A DNA stretch of 64,000 bases from positions 186,001 through 250,000 of the forward strand of contig NZ_CP096829.1 in assembly GCF_023272795.1 (NCBI RefSeq), in the 5' to 3' direction. This document shows, piece by piece, positions 53,376 to 62,247 of this stretch (positions within the stretch are counted from its first letter, which is position 1; each line of letters begins with the position of its first letter). The DNA is from Flavobacterium humidisoli (GTDB taxonomy: Bacteria > Bacteroidota > Bacteroidia > Flavobacteriales > Flavobacteriaceae). Made by a program: the position numbers and the translations under genes. The notes beneath the pieces were generated by a model. That model did no database searches, was not told the DNA's origin, and saw only the letters and a program-made list of their open reading frames with translations.

Positions 53376-54302
53376 TTAAAACCATCTTCTTCTTTTGAAT
53401 AGAAGAACTCCGAAAGTAGATAGAATTATAGAAACTAAAAGCAGAATCCAGATTCCGTATTTGCTTTCTTCTAATCCGTTTGGCACATTCATTCCGTACA
53501 AACTGGCAATTAGGGTTGGAATCATTAAGATGATCGAAATGGAAGTCATCTGCTTCATGATTGTATTCATATTGTTTGAAATTACAGAAGCGTATGCATC
53601 CATCATTCCTGTTAAGATGTTGTTGTAAATATTGGCTGTATCTTGCGCCTGATTTAATTCGATTTCGACATCTTCTAATAATTCTGGGTCGTAATTGGCT
53701 TTGTGCGCTTTTAAATTTTTAATTCTTTGAAATAAAACGTCGTTTGCTTTTAATGAAGTGATAAAGAATACAAAACATTTTTCGATTTGAAGCAAGGCTT
53801 GCAATTCTTCATTTTTGATCGATTTCTCTAAGTTATCCTCGGCAAGTTTTATTTTGTGATTGATTTGTTTCAGATATTTCAAATACCAAACGCTTGATGA
53901 CAAAAGCAATCTCAGCACAAGATTGAAATTATCTTCAATTTCGATGTTTTTACGTTGTGAATACGATACAAAATCGGCAATAATTTCTGTTTTATAAAAA
54001 CTGATGGTCACACAGATATCATCTTTAAAAATGATTCCGAGAGGAACGGTATGAAAAGGAATTTTGATATCGCCACTTTTAACTGGAATACGCATAATGA
54101 TAAGCGTCCAGCCGTCTTCGATTTCGATACGGGGTCTTTCGTCGATATCCTCGATATCATTGTAAAAAGCTTCAGGAATTTGAAGTTCTTCTAATAAATA
54201 GTTTTTATCTGATTCTGTTGGAGATTCGATATGAATCCAGCAATTTGAAGTCCATTTTTGGATTTCTACCAATCCGTTGTTGTTTGTGTAAAAGGCTTTC
54301 AT
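53376..54302 (-). CDS. corA: CorA-family magnesium/cobalt transporter
   Basis: Start at 54302 (MKAFYTNNNGLVEIQKW) chosen because it follows the promoter by a normal leader. 308 residues. Long cytoplasmic helical domain with EDIDERPRIEIEDGWTLIIM, then two C-terminal membrane spans flanking the signature YGMNVP, and a basic end (FKRRRWF). It forms a pentameric Mg2+ channel. Confidence 0.93.
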   Translation of the reverse strand: MKAFYTNNNGLVEIQKWTSNCWIHIESPTESDKNYLLEELQIPEAFYNDIEDIDERPRIEIEDGWTLIIMRIPVKSGDIKIPFHTVPLGIIFKDDICVTISFYKTEIIADFVSYSQRKNIEIEDNFNLVLRLLLSSSVWYLKYLKQINHKIKLAEDNLEKSIKNEELQALLQIEKCFVFFITSLKANDVLFQRIKNLKAHKANYDPELLEDVEIELNQAQDTANIYNNILTGMMDAYASVISNNMNTIMKQMTSISIILMIPTLIASLYGMNVPNGLEESKYGIWILLLVSIILSTFGVLLFKRRRWF

Positions 54303-54413
54303 TTCAAAATACAGGTTTTTAGCGCAGCATTTTGAAATTTTCAAAAGCTGCTTTAATTAAATACTAACGAATAATAATAATCGTCCATTTGGAGAAGTGT
54401 TTTTTAAGTGGTG

Positions 54414-54442
54414 CAAAAGTATCCTTTATTTTTAAGAACCAA
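54414..54442 (-). promoter_or_regulatory. Promoter of corA
   Basis: Minus strand TTG (54440-54442), 18-base spacer, TACTTTTG (54414-54421), about 112 bases before the chosen start; the leader has no element I recognise. Confidence 0.6.
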
Positions 54443-54492
54443 AACTTTAAAGTATTAATTATATATTAAAGTGCTGTTTTGAGTGGTTTTTA

Positions 54493-54567
54493 AACACATA
54501 GAACCATAGAAATGCTAGTTTTAGAAAAGGCATTTATTTGTATCCATTCACATCGCTATAGTGTTAG
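54493..54567. repeat. Intergenic repeat, CACATAG family (second copy)
   Basis: AACACATAGAACCATAGAAA (54493-54512) and CACATCGCTATAGTGTTA (54550-54567) match words at 41-110. With the corA promoter and folD terminator, it fills the 328-base gap between corA and folD. Confidence 0.5.
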
Positions 54568-54579
54568 AAAGTTTAGCAC

Positions 54580-54610
54580 AAAAAAAAAGCCTGTTCAATT
54601 GAACAGGCTC
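54580..54610 (-). terminator. Terminator of folD
   Basis: Perfect hairpin AGCCTGTTCAATTGAACAGGCT followed on the minus strand by nine T. Confidence 0.9.
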
Positions 54611-54630
54611 TGTATTATTTTGAAACAAAA

Positions 54631-55518
54631 TTATTTATTTTTTGCGCTTCTCATTTTTCTTGCTAATAGCGTATTTTTAAGTAACATAGCAATTGTCATT
54701 GGTCCTACTCCACCTGGAACTGGCGTAATAAACGACGCTTTTTTGCTTACGCCGTCAAAATCAACATCTCCTTTGATAACGTATCCTTTTGCGTTTGAAG
54801 CATCTTCTACGCGTGTAATTCCAACATCAATAACTGTTACTCCTTCTTTTACCATATCGGCTTTTAAAAATTCTGGAACACCTAAAGCTGTAATAATGAT
54901 ATCAGCGTTTTTAGTGAATTCGGCTAAGTCTTTTGTACGGCTGTGAGTTAACGTAACTGTAGAATCACCTGGATTTCCTTTGCGGCTCATTAAAATACTC
55001 ATAGGACGTCCTACGATATGGCTTCTTCCAATTACGACTGTATGTTTTCCTGCAGTTTCTACTTTGTAACGCTCTAGCAATTCCATAATACCAAATGGTG
55101 TTGCTGGAATAAAACTTTCCATTTCAAGAGCCATTCTTCCAAAGTTAGTTGGATGAAATCCGTCTACGTCTTTGTCTGGATCGATTGCTAATAAGATTTT
55201 TTGCTCATCGATATGTTTTGGCAATGGCAACTGAACAATGTATCCATCAAGGTTATCATCTTCGTTTAGCTCTTTAATTTTTGCTAAAAGTTCATCTTCT
55301 GTAATTGTTTCTGGTAAAGCAACTAAAGTTGAATCAAACCCAATCTCTTGGCATGATTTTACTTTACTTCCTACGTAAGTTAAACTTGCCCCGTTATTTC
55401 CCACTAAAACTGCTGCTAAATGAGGCACTTTTCCTCCAGCTGCTTTTATAGATTGAACTTCGGCTGCAATTTCGTTTTTGATGTCGTTAGATGTTTTTTT
55501 ACCGTCTAGTAGTTGCAT
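54631..55518 (-). CDS. folD: Methylenetetrahydrofolate dehydrogenase/cyclohydrolase
   Basis: Bifunctional folate enzyme, NADP-dependent. 295 residues. [22 protein letters not shown] with catalytic Tyr and Lys, [49 protein letters not shown], and [19 protein letters not shown] are canonical. Monocistronic or following ffh by 126 bases of GAAACTT-type repeat. Confidence 0.97.
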   Translation of the reverse strand: MQLLDGKKTSNDIKNEIAAEVQSIKAAGGKVPHLAAVLVGNNGASLTYVGSKVKSCQEIGFDSTLVALPETITEDELLAKIKELNEDDNLDGYIVQLPLPKHIDEQKILLAIDPDKDVDGFHPTNFGRMALEMESFIPATPFGIMELLERYKVETAGKHTVVIGRSHIVGRPMSILMSRKGNPGDSTVTLTHSRTKDLAEFTKNADIIITALGVPEFLKADMVKEGVTVIDVGITRVEDASNAKGYVIKGDVDFDGVSKKASFITPVPGGVGPMTIAMLLKNTLLARKMRSAKNK

Positions 55519-55524
55519 TGTTTT

Positions 55525-55637
55525 ATTTCAAGTTTAAAGTTTCATGTTTCACGTTACTTGCGAAACTTAATATTTATTGAATTAAAAAAGTTTCAAATTT
55601 CAGTCTCTTAATTTGAAACCTGAAACTTGAAACTTTT
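55525..55637. repeat. GAAACTT/AAGTTTC repeat tract
   Basis: Several copies of AAGTTTC and GAAACTT words (CAAGTTTAAAGTTTC, GAAACCTGAAACTTGAAACTT) form partial palindromes in the folD-ffh gap. Same family as 17659-17700. Confidence 0.5.
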
Positions 55638-55644
55638 AATTTTA

Positions 55645-57009
55645 TTATTTCGGCATTCCTCCTGGCATACCACCCGGCATCCCTTTCATACCTCCCATCA
55701 TTTTCATCAGATTTTTTCCTCCTGGGCCTTGCATCATTTTCATCATCTTGCTCATTTGGTCAAACTGTTTCATCAGCTGATTTACTTGCTCGACTTTAGT
55801 TCCCGAACCTTTTGCGATTCTGGCTTTTCTTTTTACGTCGATAATAGCTGGCTTACTTCTTTCTCCTGGAGTCATCGAATAAATAATCGCTTCGATATGT
55901 TTGAAAGCGTCGTCTTCGATTTCAACATCTTTCATGGCTTTTGAAGCACCTGGTATCATTCCTACCAAGTCTTTCATATTACCCATTTTCTTTACTTGCT
56001 GAATCTGCGTTAAGAAGTCGTCAAAACCAAATTCGTTTTTAGCAATTTTCTTTTGAAGTTTTCTTGCCTCTTCTTCGTCAAATTGTTCCTGAGCTCTTTC
56101 AACAAGAGACACAACGTCTCCCATTCCTAAAATACGCTCTGCCATACGTTCTGGGTAGAAAACATCAATTGCTTCCATTTTTTCTCCAGTACCGACAAAT
56201 TTGATTGGTTTGTTTACAATCGATTTGATTGAAAGCGCTGCTCCACCACGAGTATCACCGTCTAATTTCGTTAAGATAACTCCATCAAAGTTTAAGATAT
56301 CGTTGAAAGCTTTTGCTGTGTTTACAGCATCTTGTCCTGTCATAGAGTCTACAACGAACAATGTTTCTTGTGGCTGAATTGCTTTGTGTACACGTGCAAT
56401 TTCGTCCATCATTTCCTGATCTACTGCCAAACGTCCTGCTGTATCGACGATAACAACATTAAAGCCGTTTGCTTTAGCGTGTTTAATTGCGTTTTGAGCA
56501 ATTTCTACAGGATTTTTATTTTCTGGTTCTGAGTAAACCTCAACACCTATTTGGTCTCCTACAACATGCAACTGATTAATCGCTGCTGGACGGTAGATAT
56601 CACACGCTACAAGAAGTGGTTTTTTATTTTTCTTTGTTTTTAAGAAGTTGGCTAATTTTCCTGAGAAAGTCGTTTTACCAGAACCTTGAAGTCCTGACAT
56701 CAAAATAACTGTTGGGTTCCCTGAAAGGTTCACGCCAGCAACGTCTCCACCCATTAATTCAGTCAGCTCGTCTTTTACTAACTTAACCAACAATTGTCCT
56801 GGCTGTAATGTTGTTAATACATCCTGACCAATTGCTTTGTCTTTTACTCTTGCAGTAAAATCTTTAGCAATCTTAAAGTTAACATCGGCATCAAGTAAGG
56901 CACGACGAACTTCTTTTAAGGTATCGGCAACGTTTACTTCTGTAATTTTACCGTGTCCTTTTAATATATGGAACGCTTTATCTAACTTATCACTTAAATT
57001 ATCAAACAT
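55645..57009 (-). CDS. ffh: Signal recognition particle protein Ffh
   Basis: GTPase of the SRP, targets membrane proteins co-translationally. 454 residues. N domain (LSDKLDKAFHILKGHGKI), G domain (GLQGSGKTTFSGKLANFL, DIYRPAAINQL, VIVDTAGRL, TKLDGDTRGGAAL), then a Met-rich M domain ending with Gly/Met repeats (GGMKGMPGGMPGG). No SRP RNA gene is recognised nearby. Confidence 0.97.
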   Translation of the reverse strand: MFDNLSDKLDKAFHILKGHGKITEVNVADTLKEVRRALLDADVNFKIAKDFTARVKDKAIGQDVLTTLQPGQLLVKLVKDELTELMGGDVAGVNLSGNPTVILMSGLQGSGKTTFSGKLANFLKTKKNKKPLLVACDIYRPAAINQLHVVGDQIGVEVYSEPENKNPVEIAQNAIKHAKANGFNVVIVDTAGRLAVDQEMMDEIARVHKAIQPQETLFVVDSMTGQDAVNTAKAFNDILNFDGVILTKLDGDTRGGAALSIKSIVNKPIKFVGTGEKMEAIDVFYPERMAERILGMGDVVSLVERAQEQFDEEEARKLQKKIAKNEFGFDDFLTQIQQVKKMGNMKDLVGMIPGASKAMKDVEIEDDAFKHIEAIIYSMTPGERSKPAIIDVKRKARIAKGSGTKVEQVNQLMKQFDQMSKMMKMMQGPGGKNLMKMMGGMKGMPGGMPGGMPK

Positions 57010-57071
57010 ATCATTTTCTTTATATGAAGTGCAAAGATAATCTAATTAGATATTTCAGGCAATTTATTTTT

Positions 57072-57372
57072 AAGGTTCATAGCCACAAAGACACAAAGGC
57101 GCAAAGTTTTTCTTTAAAAGATTTAATTAAGATAAAAATCTCGAAGATATGCTAAGACATAAAGTTATTTTTGTTACCAATTGCATTAATTTCCCGATTA
57201 TTTTTCTCTCGCAGATTTAGCAGATTGTTATGATTTCTATTTAAAAAATCTGCCAACATCTGGTAAATCTGCGAGAGAAAAAAACTTCGTGCCTTAGCGT
57301 CTTCGTGGCAAACAAAAAAAGCGCAAAGAATAAAACCTTTGCGCCTTTGTGCCTTTGCGGCTATGAACCTTT
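57072..57372. repeat. Three-layer nested inverted repeat
   Basis: This 375-base gap between ffh and the MBOAT gene holds no gene. Outer arms: AAGGTTCATAGCCACAAAGACACAAAGGCGCAAAG (57072-57106) against 57337-57372. Middle arms: about 57141-57166 against 57285-57310 (CTTAGC and CTTCG words). Inner arms: TTTTTCTCTCGCAGATTTA (57201-57219) against 57264-57282. It looks like one repeat inserted inside another. Confidence 0.65.
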
Positions 57373-57384
57373 GTAACTTTAAAA

Positions 57385-59067
57385 TTAAAATTGGAAGTAA
57401 ATAAATGGCTGTGAACCGGCTACTGCAGTTGCGTAAACAATCCAATAAACAAATCCTAAGATTATTGCTTTTACTAATAATGGCGTTTTGTCGAAAACAG
57501 ATTTCATTCCGTTTGTGAACGATTCTGGTAAGAAATGCCAAACATAACCAAATAGCATCAATCCGAAAACATTTTTATAACCCAATACAATTGTTTTCCA
57601 AAGTTCTGGTTCGAATGTCAATTGACCAATATTATTAATTACCTGCAAAGCTGTTTCGAAATCTCTAGCTCGGAAGAAAATCCAACAAAAAACCACAAAA
57701 TGGAATGTAATTACGATTGAGAAAAATCTCCAAAAGAAATTTGGACTTTTGTCTTTCTTCGAAGGAAAAAATTCCATAAATATTTTATGAACTGCCAAAG
57801 CTAATCCGTGAAGTGCTCCCCAAACAATGAACTGTGCTCCTGCTCCGTGCCACAAACCTCCTAAAAGCATCGTGGTAAACAGATTGAAATTTGTTACTAA
57901 TGTTTGTTTTATTTTGCTTGAAAGTAAAAATGACAAAGCGAAAATTAAAATACTGATTCCTGCAATAATAAGCGGAATTACACTCTCATTATAACACGAC
58001 ATTCCCCAAAGCAATAATCCGAAAAAGAATAAACTAGGAAATAAATATCCTGCGAAAGATCCCTGACGGTTTCCTCCAATCGAAATGTATAAAAAGTCTT
58101 TTAACCAAGTCGACAGCGAAATATGCCATCTTCTCCAAAAATCGGTAATCGAAGTCGATTTGTATGGAGTTCTAAAGTTGACTGGCAATTTAAACCCAAG
58201 CAATAATGCAATACCAATTGCCATGTCTGAATATCCAGAGAAATCACAGTAAATCTGAATGGCATATCCGTACGAAGCCATTAAGTTTTCGAACGAAGTA
58301 TAACTCATTGGCGTATCAAAAACACGATCGACAAAGTTTACTGATATATAATTTGAGATTACTGTTTTTTTGATTAAACCTCCAATAATTAAAAACAAAG
58401 CATTGTTTACATCTTGCTTGGTAAGATTTAATTTTTGATAAATCTGAGGCAAAAAGTCTTTTGCACGTACAATTGGCCCAGCAACTAATTGCGGGAAAAA
58501 CGAAACAAAGAATAAATATTCGATGTAATTTTTTGTCGGTTTAATTTCTTCTCTATAAATCTCAATAATATAACTCATGGATTGGAAAGTATAAAACGAA
58601 ATTCCAACAGGAAGAAAAACATTGTGAAGTGCAAAATTACCATGAAACATATCATTGTAAGTCACAATCAAAAAGTTCATGTATTTAAAATAGCCTAAAA
58701 GCGCTAAGTTCAAAATAACGCTTATTACCAAGTAAAATTTCTTAACGCTGTCTCTGCTTTCTCTGTAAATGATTTGGCTCAAACCATAATCTACAACAGA
58801 TGAGAGCAATAACAACAAAAAGTAAATTCCGCTCGATTTATAGTAAAAGAATAGTGAAAAGAGAATAACATACGTTAATCTCAAATAAAATGTTTTGCGT
58901 AAAAAACCATACACAAAATAGAAAACCAGAAATAAACCTAAGAATAAACCGGTATTGAATAAAAGTTTTTCGTCTTCATTATAAACGAACCAACTTTTAA
59001 CTTGTTCTATTGTAATTGCACCAAAATTTTGAATGAACCAATTATTAATGCTATCTATTGCTGTCAA
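57385..59067 (-). CDS. MBOAT-family O-acyltransferase
   Basis: 560 residues, TTG start two bases after the stop of the SGNH-LysM gene. About 11 membrane spans. MBOAT/AlgI hallmarks: FYTFQSMSYIIEIYR, FFPQLVAGPIVRA, FRTPYKSTSITDFWRRWHIS and GGLWHGAGAQFIVWGALHG with the active-site His. AlgI-type enzymes bring acyl groups across the membrane for SGNH partners to attach to glycans. Two such partners lie directly upstream in the same operon. Confidence 0.94.
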   Translation of the reverse strand: MTAIDSINNWFIQNFGAITIEQVKSWFVYNEDEKLLFNTGLFLGLFLVFYFVYGFLRKTFYLRLTYVILFSLFFYYKSSGIYFLLLLLSSVVDYGLSQIIYRESRDSVKKFYLVISVILNLALLGYFKYMNFLIVTYNDMFHGNFALHNVFLPVGISFYTFQSMSYIIEIYREEIKPTKNYIEYLFFVSFFPQLVAGPIVRAKDFLPQIYQKLNLTKQDVNNALFLIIGGLIKKTVISNYISVNFVDRVFDTPMSYTSFENLMASYGYAIQIYCDFSGYSDMAIGIALLLGFKLPVNFRTPYKSTSITDFWRRWHISLSTWLKDFLYISIGGNRQGSFAGYLFPSLFFFGLLLWGMSCYNESVIPLIIAGISILIFALSFLLSSKIKQTLVTNFNLFTTMLLGGLWHGAGAQFIVWGALHGLALAVHKIFMEFFPSKKDKSPNFFWRFFSIVITFHFVVFCWIFFRARDFETALQVINNIGQLTFEPELWKTIVLGYKNVFGLMLFGYVWHFLPESFTNGMKSVFDKTPLLVKAIILGFVYWIVYATAVAGSQPFIYFQF

Positions 59068-59068
59068 C

Positions 59069-60490
59069 TTACTTCTTTGATTTAAAATTATCGTATGATC
59101 TTAAAAACGCCTGAGTAAACAAATCTCCTTGTTTCTCGTATCCTCTTTTTGAATAATGAACCCAATCGGGCCCTATTAATCCTTGTATTTTTAATTGTCT
59201 GATTCCGCTCATTCCGCCAAACTCATCGTATAAATCCCAGACGGCAATATTTTCTTTCTGAGCTATATTAAGAATTTGTTTTGCATAATCATCAATATAC
59301 GTATTTGGTTTTCTTCTTAGCAAAGATGGCGGCGGTGTCATTACAATGATCGGCGCATCTATTTTTTGTGCTCTAATATTGCTGATAAATTCTTTTAGCT
59401 CACGAATATATTTTTCTGCATCTAAATGATCATAGCTTTCATTTGTTCCTAAAGAGAAAACCAGTAAATCGGGATGCAATGATTTTAATTGCTCAAAGAA
59501 TAACGGATATTTATTGTAATCTGAATATTTAGCTCCGTTTACTCCAATTCCGCTGTAAATAATTCCAGGAGTGTCTTTTTCTAAAACAATTCCGTTTAAC
59601 TCATAATCTTTTGCTTCTTTGTTCGGAATCAAGAAAATTCGACTCAAAGCATTTTCAGAATTGTAATAGTGCGAATACGAATCTGATTTTACTGCTAAAG
59701 GAACAAATTCTGACATTGAAATCGTCTTTTGTCTCGTTTCCTTTGTGGCAATTTTTAAGGTTCTTCCCGCTCGGATATTATTAGACTTTAAATGATTGTC
59801 TCTTTTAATTTCTGCAATCGAAACATTGTATTTGTCTGCAATTGTACCAAGCACTTCGCCTTTTTTAATTTTATGTGTAATAACTTTTGGCTCTGTTGTC
59901 TGAATAGAATTGATTTTAGACGAAATTGCCAAATCAAACATATCCTGATTTTGAGGCGTAATAATTTTTATTGTATTGAATTTGTAAGCCAAATCTTTTA
60001 CGTTCATTTCCATCACAAATCCGCCAGAATCTCTCCAAAGTCCTATTCCGCTTAACCCAATCGGACAATTCTTGACTGGGTGAATGTTTCTATAACTTTC
60101 CCAAGTTCTGTTCGATTTAAAACGCTCATTGTAAGAACCATTTGTTTTAGCTAATTGATACGGAAATACTAAACCGCGTCCTGCATTACCAAATTTCTGC
60201 TGCAGTTTTTTTCTGATCTCATTAGTCATCAAATCACCTTGAATGTGAGAATCTCCAATATGCACAATATTGAGTTTTTGACTCTTCTGATCTTCGTTTT
60301 TTTCCAGTTTCTGAAAAAAATCACTTAACGCTTTTGCATTATAAATTTGACCATCAGAAGGAGCATCAATTATTGCTGTATCTGCTTTTTGAATCATACT
60401 TTTGGGTGTTGGATGTACATCTGTTTTTGGAGTTTTTTCATTTGTTGCAAAAAAAAGACAACAAAAGAAAAAAATAAGTTTGTTTATCAT
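59069..60490 (-). CDS. SGNH hydrolase-fold protein with internal LysM domain
   Basis: 473 residues. Signal-like N-terminus, then SGNH block I (IVHIGDSHIQGD, Ser81), a carbohydrate-binding-like region, a LysM domain at about 205-248 (HKIKKGEVLGTIADKYNVSI, IRAGRTLKIA), then the remaining SGNH blocks: FSLGTNESYDH (Asn350) and PDWVHYSKRG (Asp442, His445). LysM binds peptidoglycan or chitin-like glycans, so the enzyme probably acts on the cell wall. It overlaps the upstream gene by four bases (ATGA). Confidence 0.88.
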   Translation of the reverse strand: MINKLIFFFCCLFFATNEKTPKTDVHPTPKSMIQKADTAIIDAPSDGQIYNAKALSDFFQKLEKNEDQKSQKLNIVHIGDSHIQGDLMTNEIRKKLQQKFGNAGRGLVFPYQLAKTNGSYNERFKSNRTWESYRNIHPVKNCPIGLSGIGLWRDSGGFVMEMNVKDLAYKFNTIKIITPQNQDMFDLAISSKINSIQTTEPKVITHKIKKGEVLGTIADKYNVSIAEIKRDNHLKSNNIRAGRTLKIATKETRQKTISMSEFVPLAVKSDSYSHYYNSENALSRIFLIPNKEAKDYELNGIVLEKDTPGIIYSGIGVNGAKYSDYNKYPLFFEQLKSLHPDLLVFSLGTNESYDHLDAEKYIRELKEFISNIRAQKIDAPIIVMTPPPSLLRRKPNTYIDDYAKQILNIAQKENIAVWDLYDEFGGMSGIRQLKIQGLIGPDWVHYSKRGYEKQGDLFTQAFLRSYDNFKSKK

Positions 60491-61965
60491 ACACTATCTT
60501 TTGTTACTGAAACGGAATCGGGTCTGGCTTTTCTTACTGGTTTTGGCTTAGTTCCTTCAGCATCTCTTTTTTCTCTGAGCACTTTATATTCTTCGTATCC
60601 TTTATTCAATTGTCCGTATAGCAAATTACCTATTGCTTTTGCACCACGTTGGTTAAAGTGGGTATAATCTTTATTTGCTTTTGCAGGAGTCTCATCAACC
60701 CATTTAATCATAGAACCATCTCCTCCCATCAAAGTATATAAATTTACAAATCCTGCCTGCGCTTCCAACGCATAGTGCTTTTGTGCTTTCATTAACGGAA
60801 CTACAGCAGAATCGGTCTTCATTTCTAAATCATATTTTGTCGATTTATCGGCAGTAGAAACAATTAAAATTGAAACCCCTGGAAACGATTCTTTAATTTT
60901 ATTTACGGTTTTTGTCATTCCTTTTTCATACCAAGAATAATTTTTTGTTCCGTAATTTAAAACGTTCGTTCCGTAGTGCAGAATAATCAAATCGTATTTC
61001 AGACTATTATTAAAAGCTCTCATTACATCTGCATTGAACATTGAAATTGGAAGTCCAGAATTTCCTCTCTGCGAGAAATTATCCACATGAACTCCACTTC
61101 CATTATCAAAATTAAATCCGTAAATAGGAATAGAATCTGCCTGAACGAAGTTTGCCTTGAAAGCTTTTAAACTTCCAGATGAAACTTTTAGTGTATTCAC
61201 TAAACTATTTGGCGAAAGACTTTTTTTGATGGTATCTTTCCCAATAATAAAATTAACTTTCCCGGTTTTAGACGAACGCCCATAAAATAAGGTTGCATTA
61301 TCTAAAGAAGTAGAATATTTGTTCAATCCGGCCTCGTACTGAACCCAGGTTGAATTGGATTTATCATTTGCAAAAAACACGTGTCCGTTAACTCCAAAAG
61401 GACTTATTGGTCTTTTTACATTTAAATAAGACTGTGTTTTCCAGTTTTTAGAACAAGTTGATTTTACAGAACCTCTAGAAGCAGCAGATTCTGAAGTAAT
61501 AGAAACAAATCCAACTCCATTTCCTCCAAAACGTTCCTGATAATTAGTACGAACGTCCTGTACAATTAAATCTCCATCGGTCATGGAATCTCCATAATAA
61601 GCGATTCTCACCTTATTCTGAGGATTTTTTTCTAACTGATACAATTTCTCATAAAAGGAAATCAGGTATTGATATCCTTTGTAGTTTTCAAATGTTTCGG
61701 CTGGAAACTCGATTCCTTCCGTTTCATCAAAAACAATTTTCTGCCCGTTTAGTGCTTGCTCACTTTTTGCAATACTATCTTTGTCTAGCGATAATGAATC
61801 GTCGGCAACAGACTCTAAAAGCATACTATCTATCAATATGTTTTTAGAATCTAACTTAGTCTCAGAAAATATTTTGTCTGGAAGGATTTGTTTAAACCCA
61901 ATAAAAGCAACCAATGCTAAGGCAACGATTGAAAAAGACTGAAAAAAATAAGATTTTGTATTCAC
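60487..61965 (-). CDS. SGNH hydrolase-fold membrane-anchored protein
   Basis: 492 residues, GTG start. N-terminal membrane anchor (about 9-24), a linker, then SGNH blocks: RIAYYGDSMTDGD (Ser127), ILHYGTNVLNYG, and THFNQRGAKAIG with the catalytic His. The tail is basic, Pro/Lys rich. Related to the AlgJ/PatB type that transfers acetyl groups. First gene of a three-gene operon ending in an MBOAT. Confidence 0.88.
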   Translation of the reverse strand: MNTKSYFFQSFSIVALALVAFIGFKQILPDKIFSETKLDSKNILIDSMLLESVADDSLSLDKDSIAKSEQALNGQKIVFDETEGIEFPAETFENYKGYQYLISFYEKLYQLEKNPQNKVRIAYYGDSMTDGDLIVQDVRTNYQERFGGNGVGFVSITSESAASRGSVKSTCSKNWKTQSYLNVKRPISPFGVNGHVFFANDKSNSTWVQYEAGLNKYSTSLDNATLFYGRSSKTGKVNFIIGKDTIKKSLSPNSLVNTLKVSSGSLKAFKANFVQADSIPIYGFNFDNGSGVHVDNFSQRGNSGLPISMFNADVMRAFNNSLKYDLIILHYGTNVLNYGTKNYSWYEKGMTKTVNKIKESFPGVSILIVSTADKSTKYDLEMKTDSAVVPLMKAQKHYALEAQAGFVNLYTLMGGDGSMIKWVDETPAKANKDYTHFNQRGAKAIGNLLYGQLNKGYEEYKVLREKRDAEGTKPKPVRKARPDSVSVTKDSV

Positions 61966-62049
61966 CTAATAAATATAAAAAGTATAACTGACTGCATTCA
62001 AAAATTAAACCAATTAAATAATTGTTAACCTATTGCAGAAAAATTTGTG

Positions 62050-62057
62050 CAAAGATA
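62050..62057 (-). promoter_or_regulatory. Promoter -7 element of the SGNH/MBOAT operon
   Basis: TATCTTTG on the minus strand, 84 bases upstream of the GTG start. No -33 box at good spacing. Confidence 0.45.
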
Positions 62058-62101
62058 GAATAACATTTTGTTTCTGTTTCATTTTAACAAGAAAGTAGAA
62101 C

Positions 62102-62132
62102 AAAAAAAAGAGGTTAGAAAATCTAACCTCTT
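62102..62132 (-). terminator. Terminator of the receptor/HmuY operon
   Basis: AAGAGGTTAGA-tttt-TCTAACCTCTT followed by T-run on the minus strand, 116 bases past the HmuY stop. Confidence 0.85.
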
Positions 62133-62247
62133 GAATCAAAAAAAAAATAAAAAAAACAAAGCTAATGATTAACTAGATTTTGATGCCGAAGCATTTAAGT
62201 TAAAATGAAATATTCTTTATAATCTTTAGATTTTTTCATTTATGAAT

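Noticed and set aside
54512..54946. Open frame of 144 codons on the plus strand over folD
   Set aside because: Antisense shadow of folD; the folD reading is canonical.
57152..57541. Open frame of 129 codons on the minus strand
   Set aside because: It runs through the nested inverted repeats into the MBOAT gene in another frame; composition is not protein-like and there is no promoter or start context.
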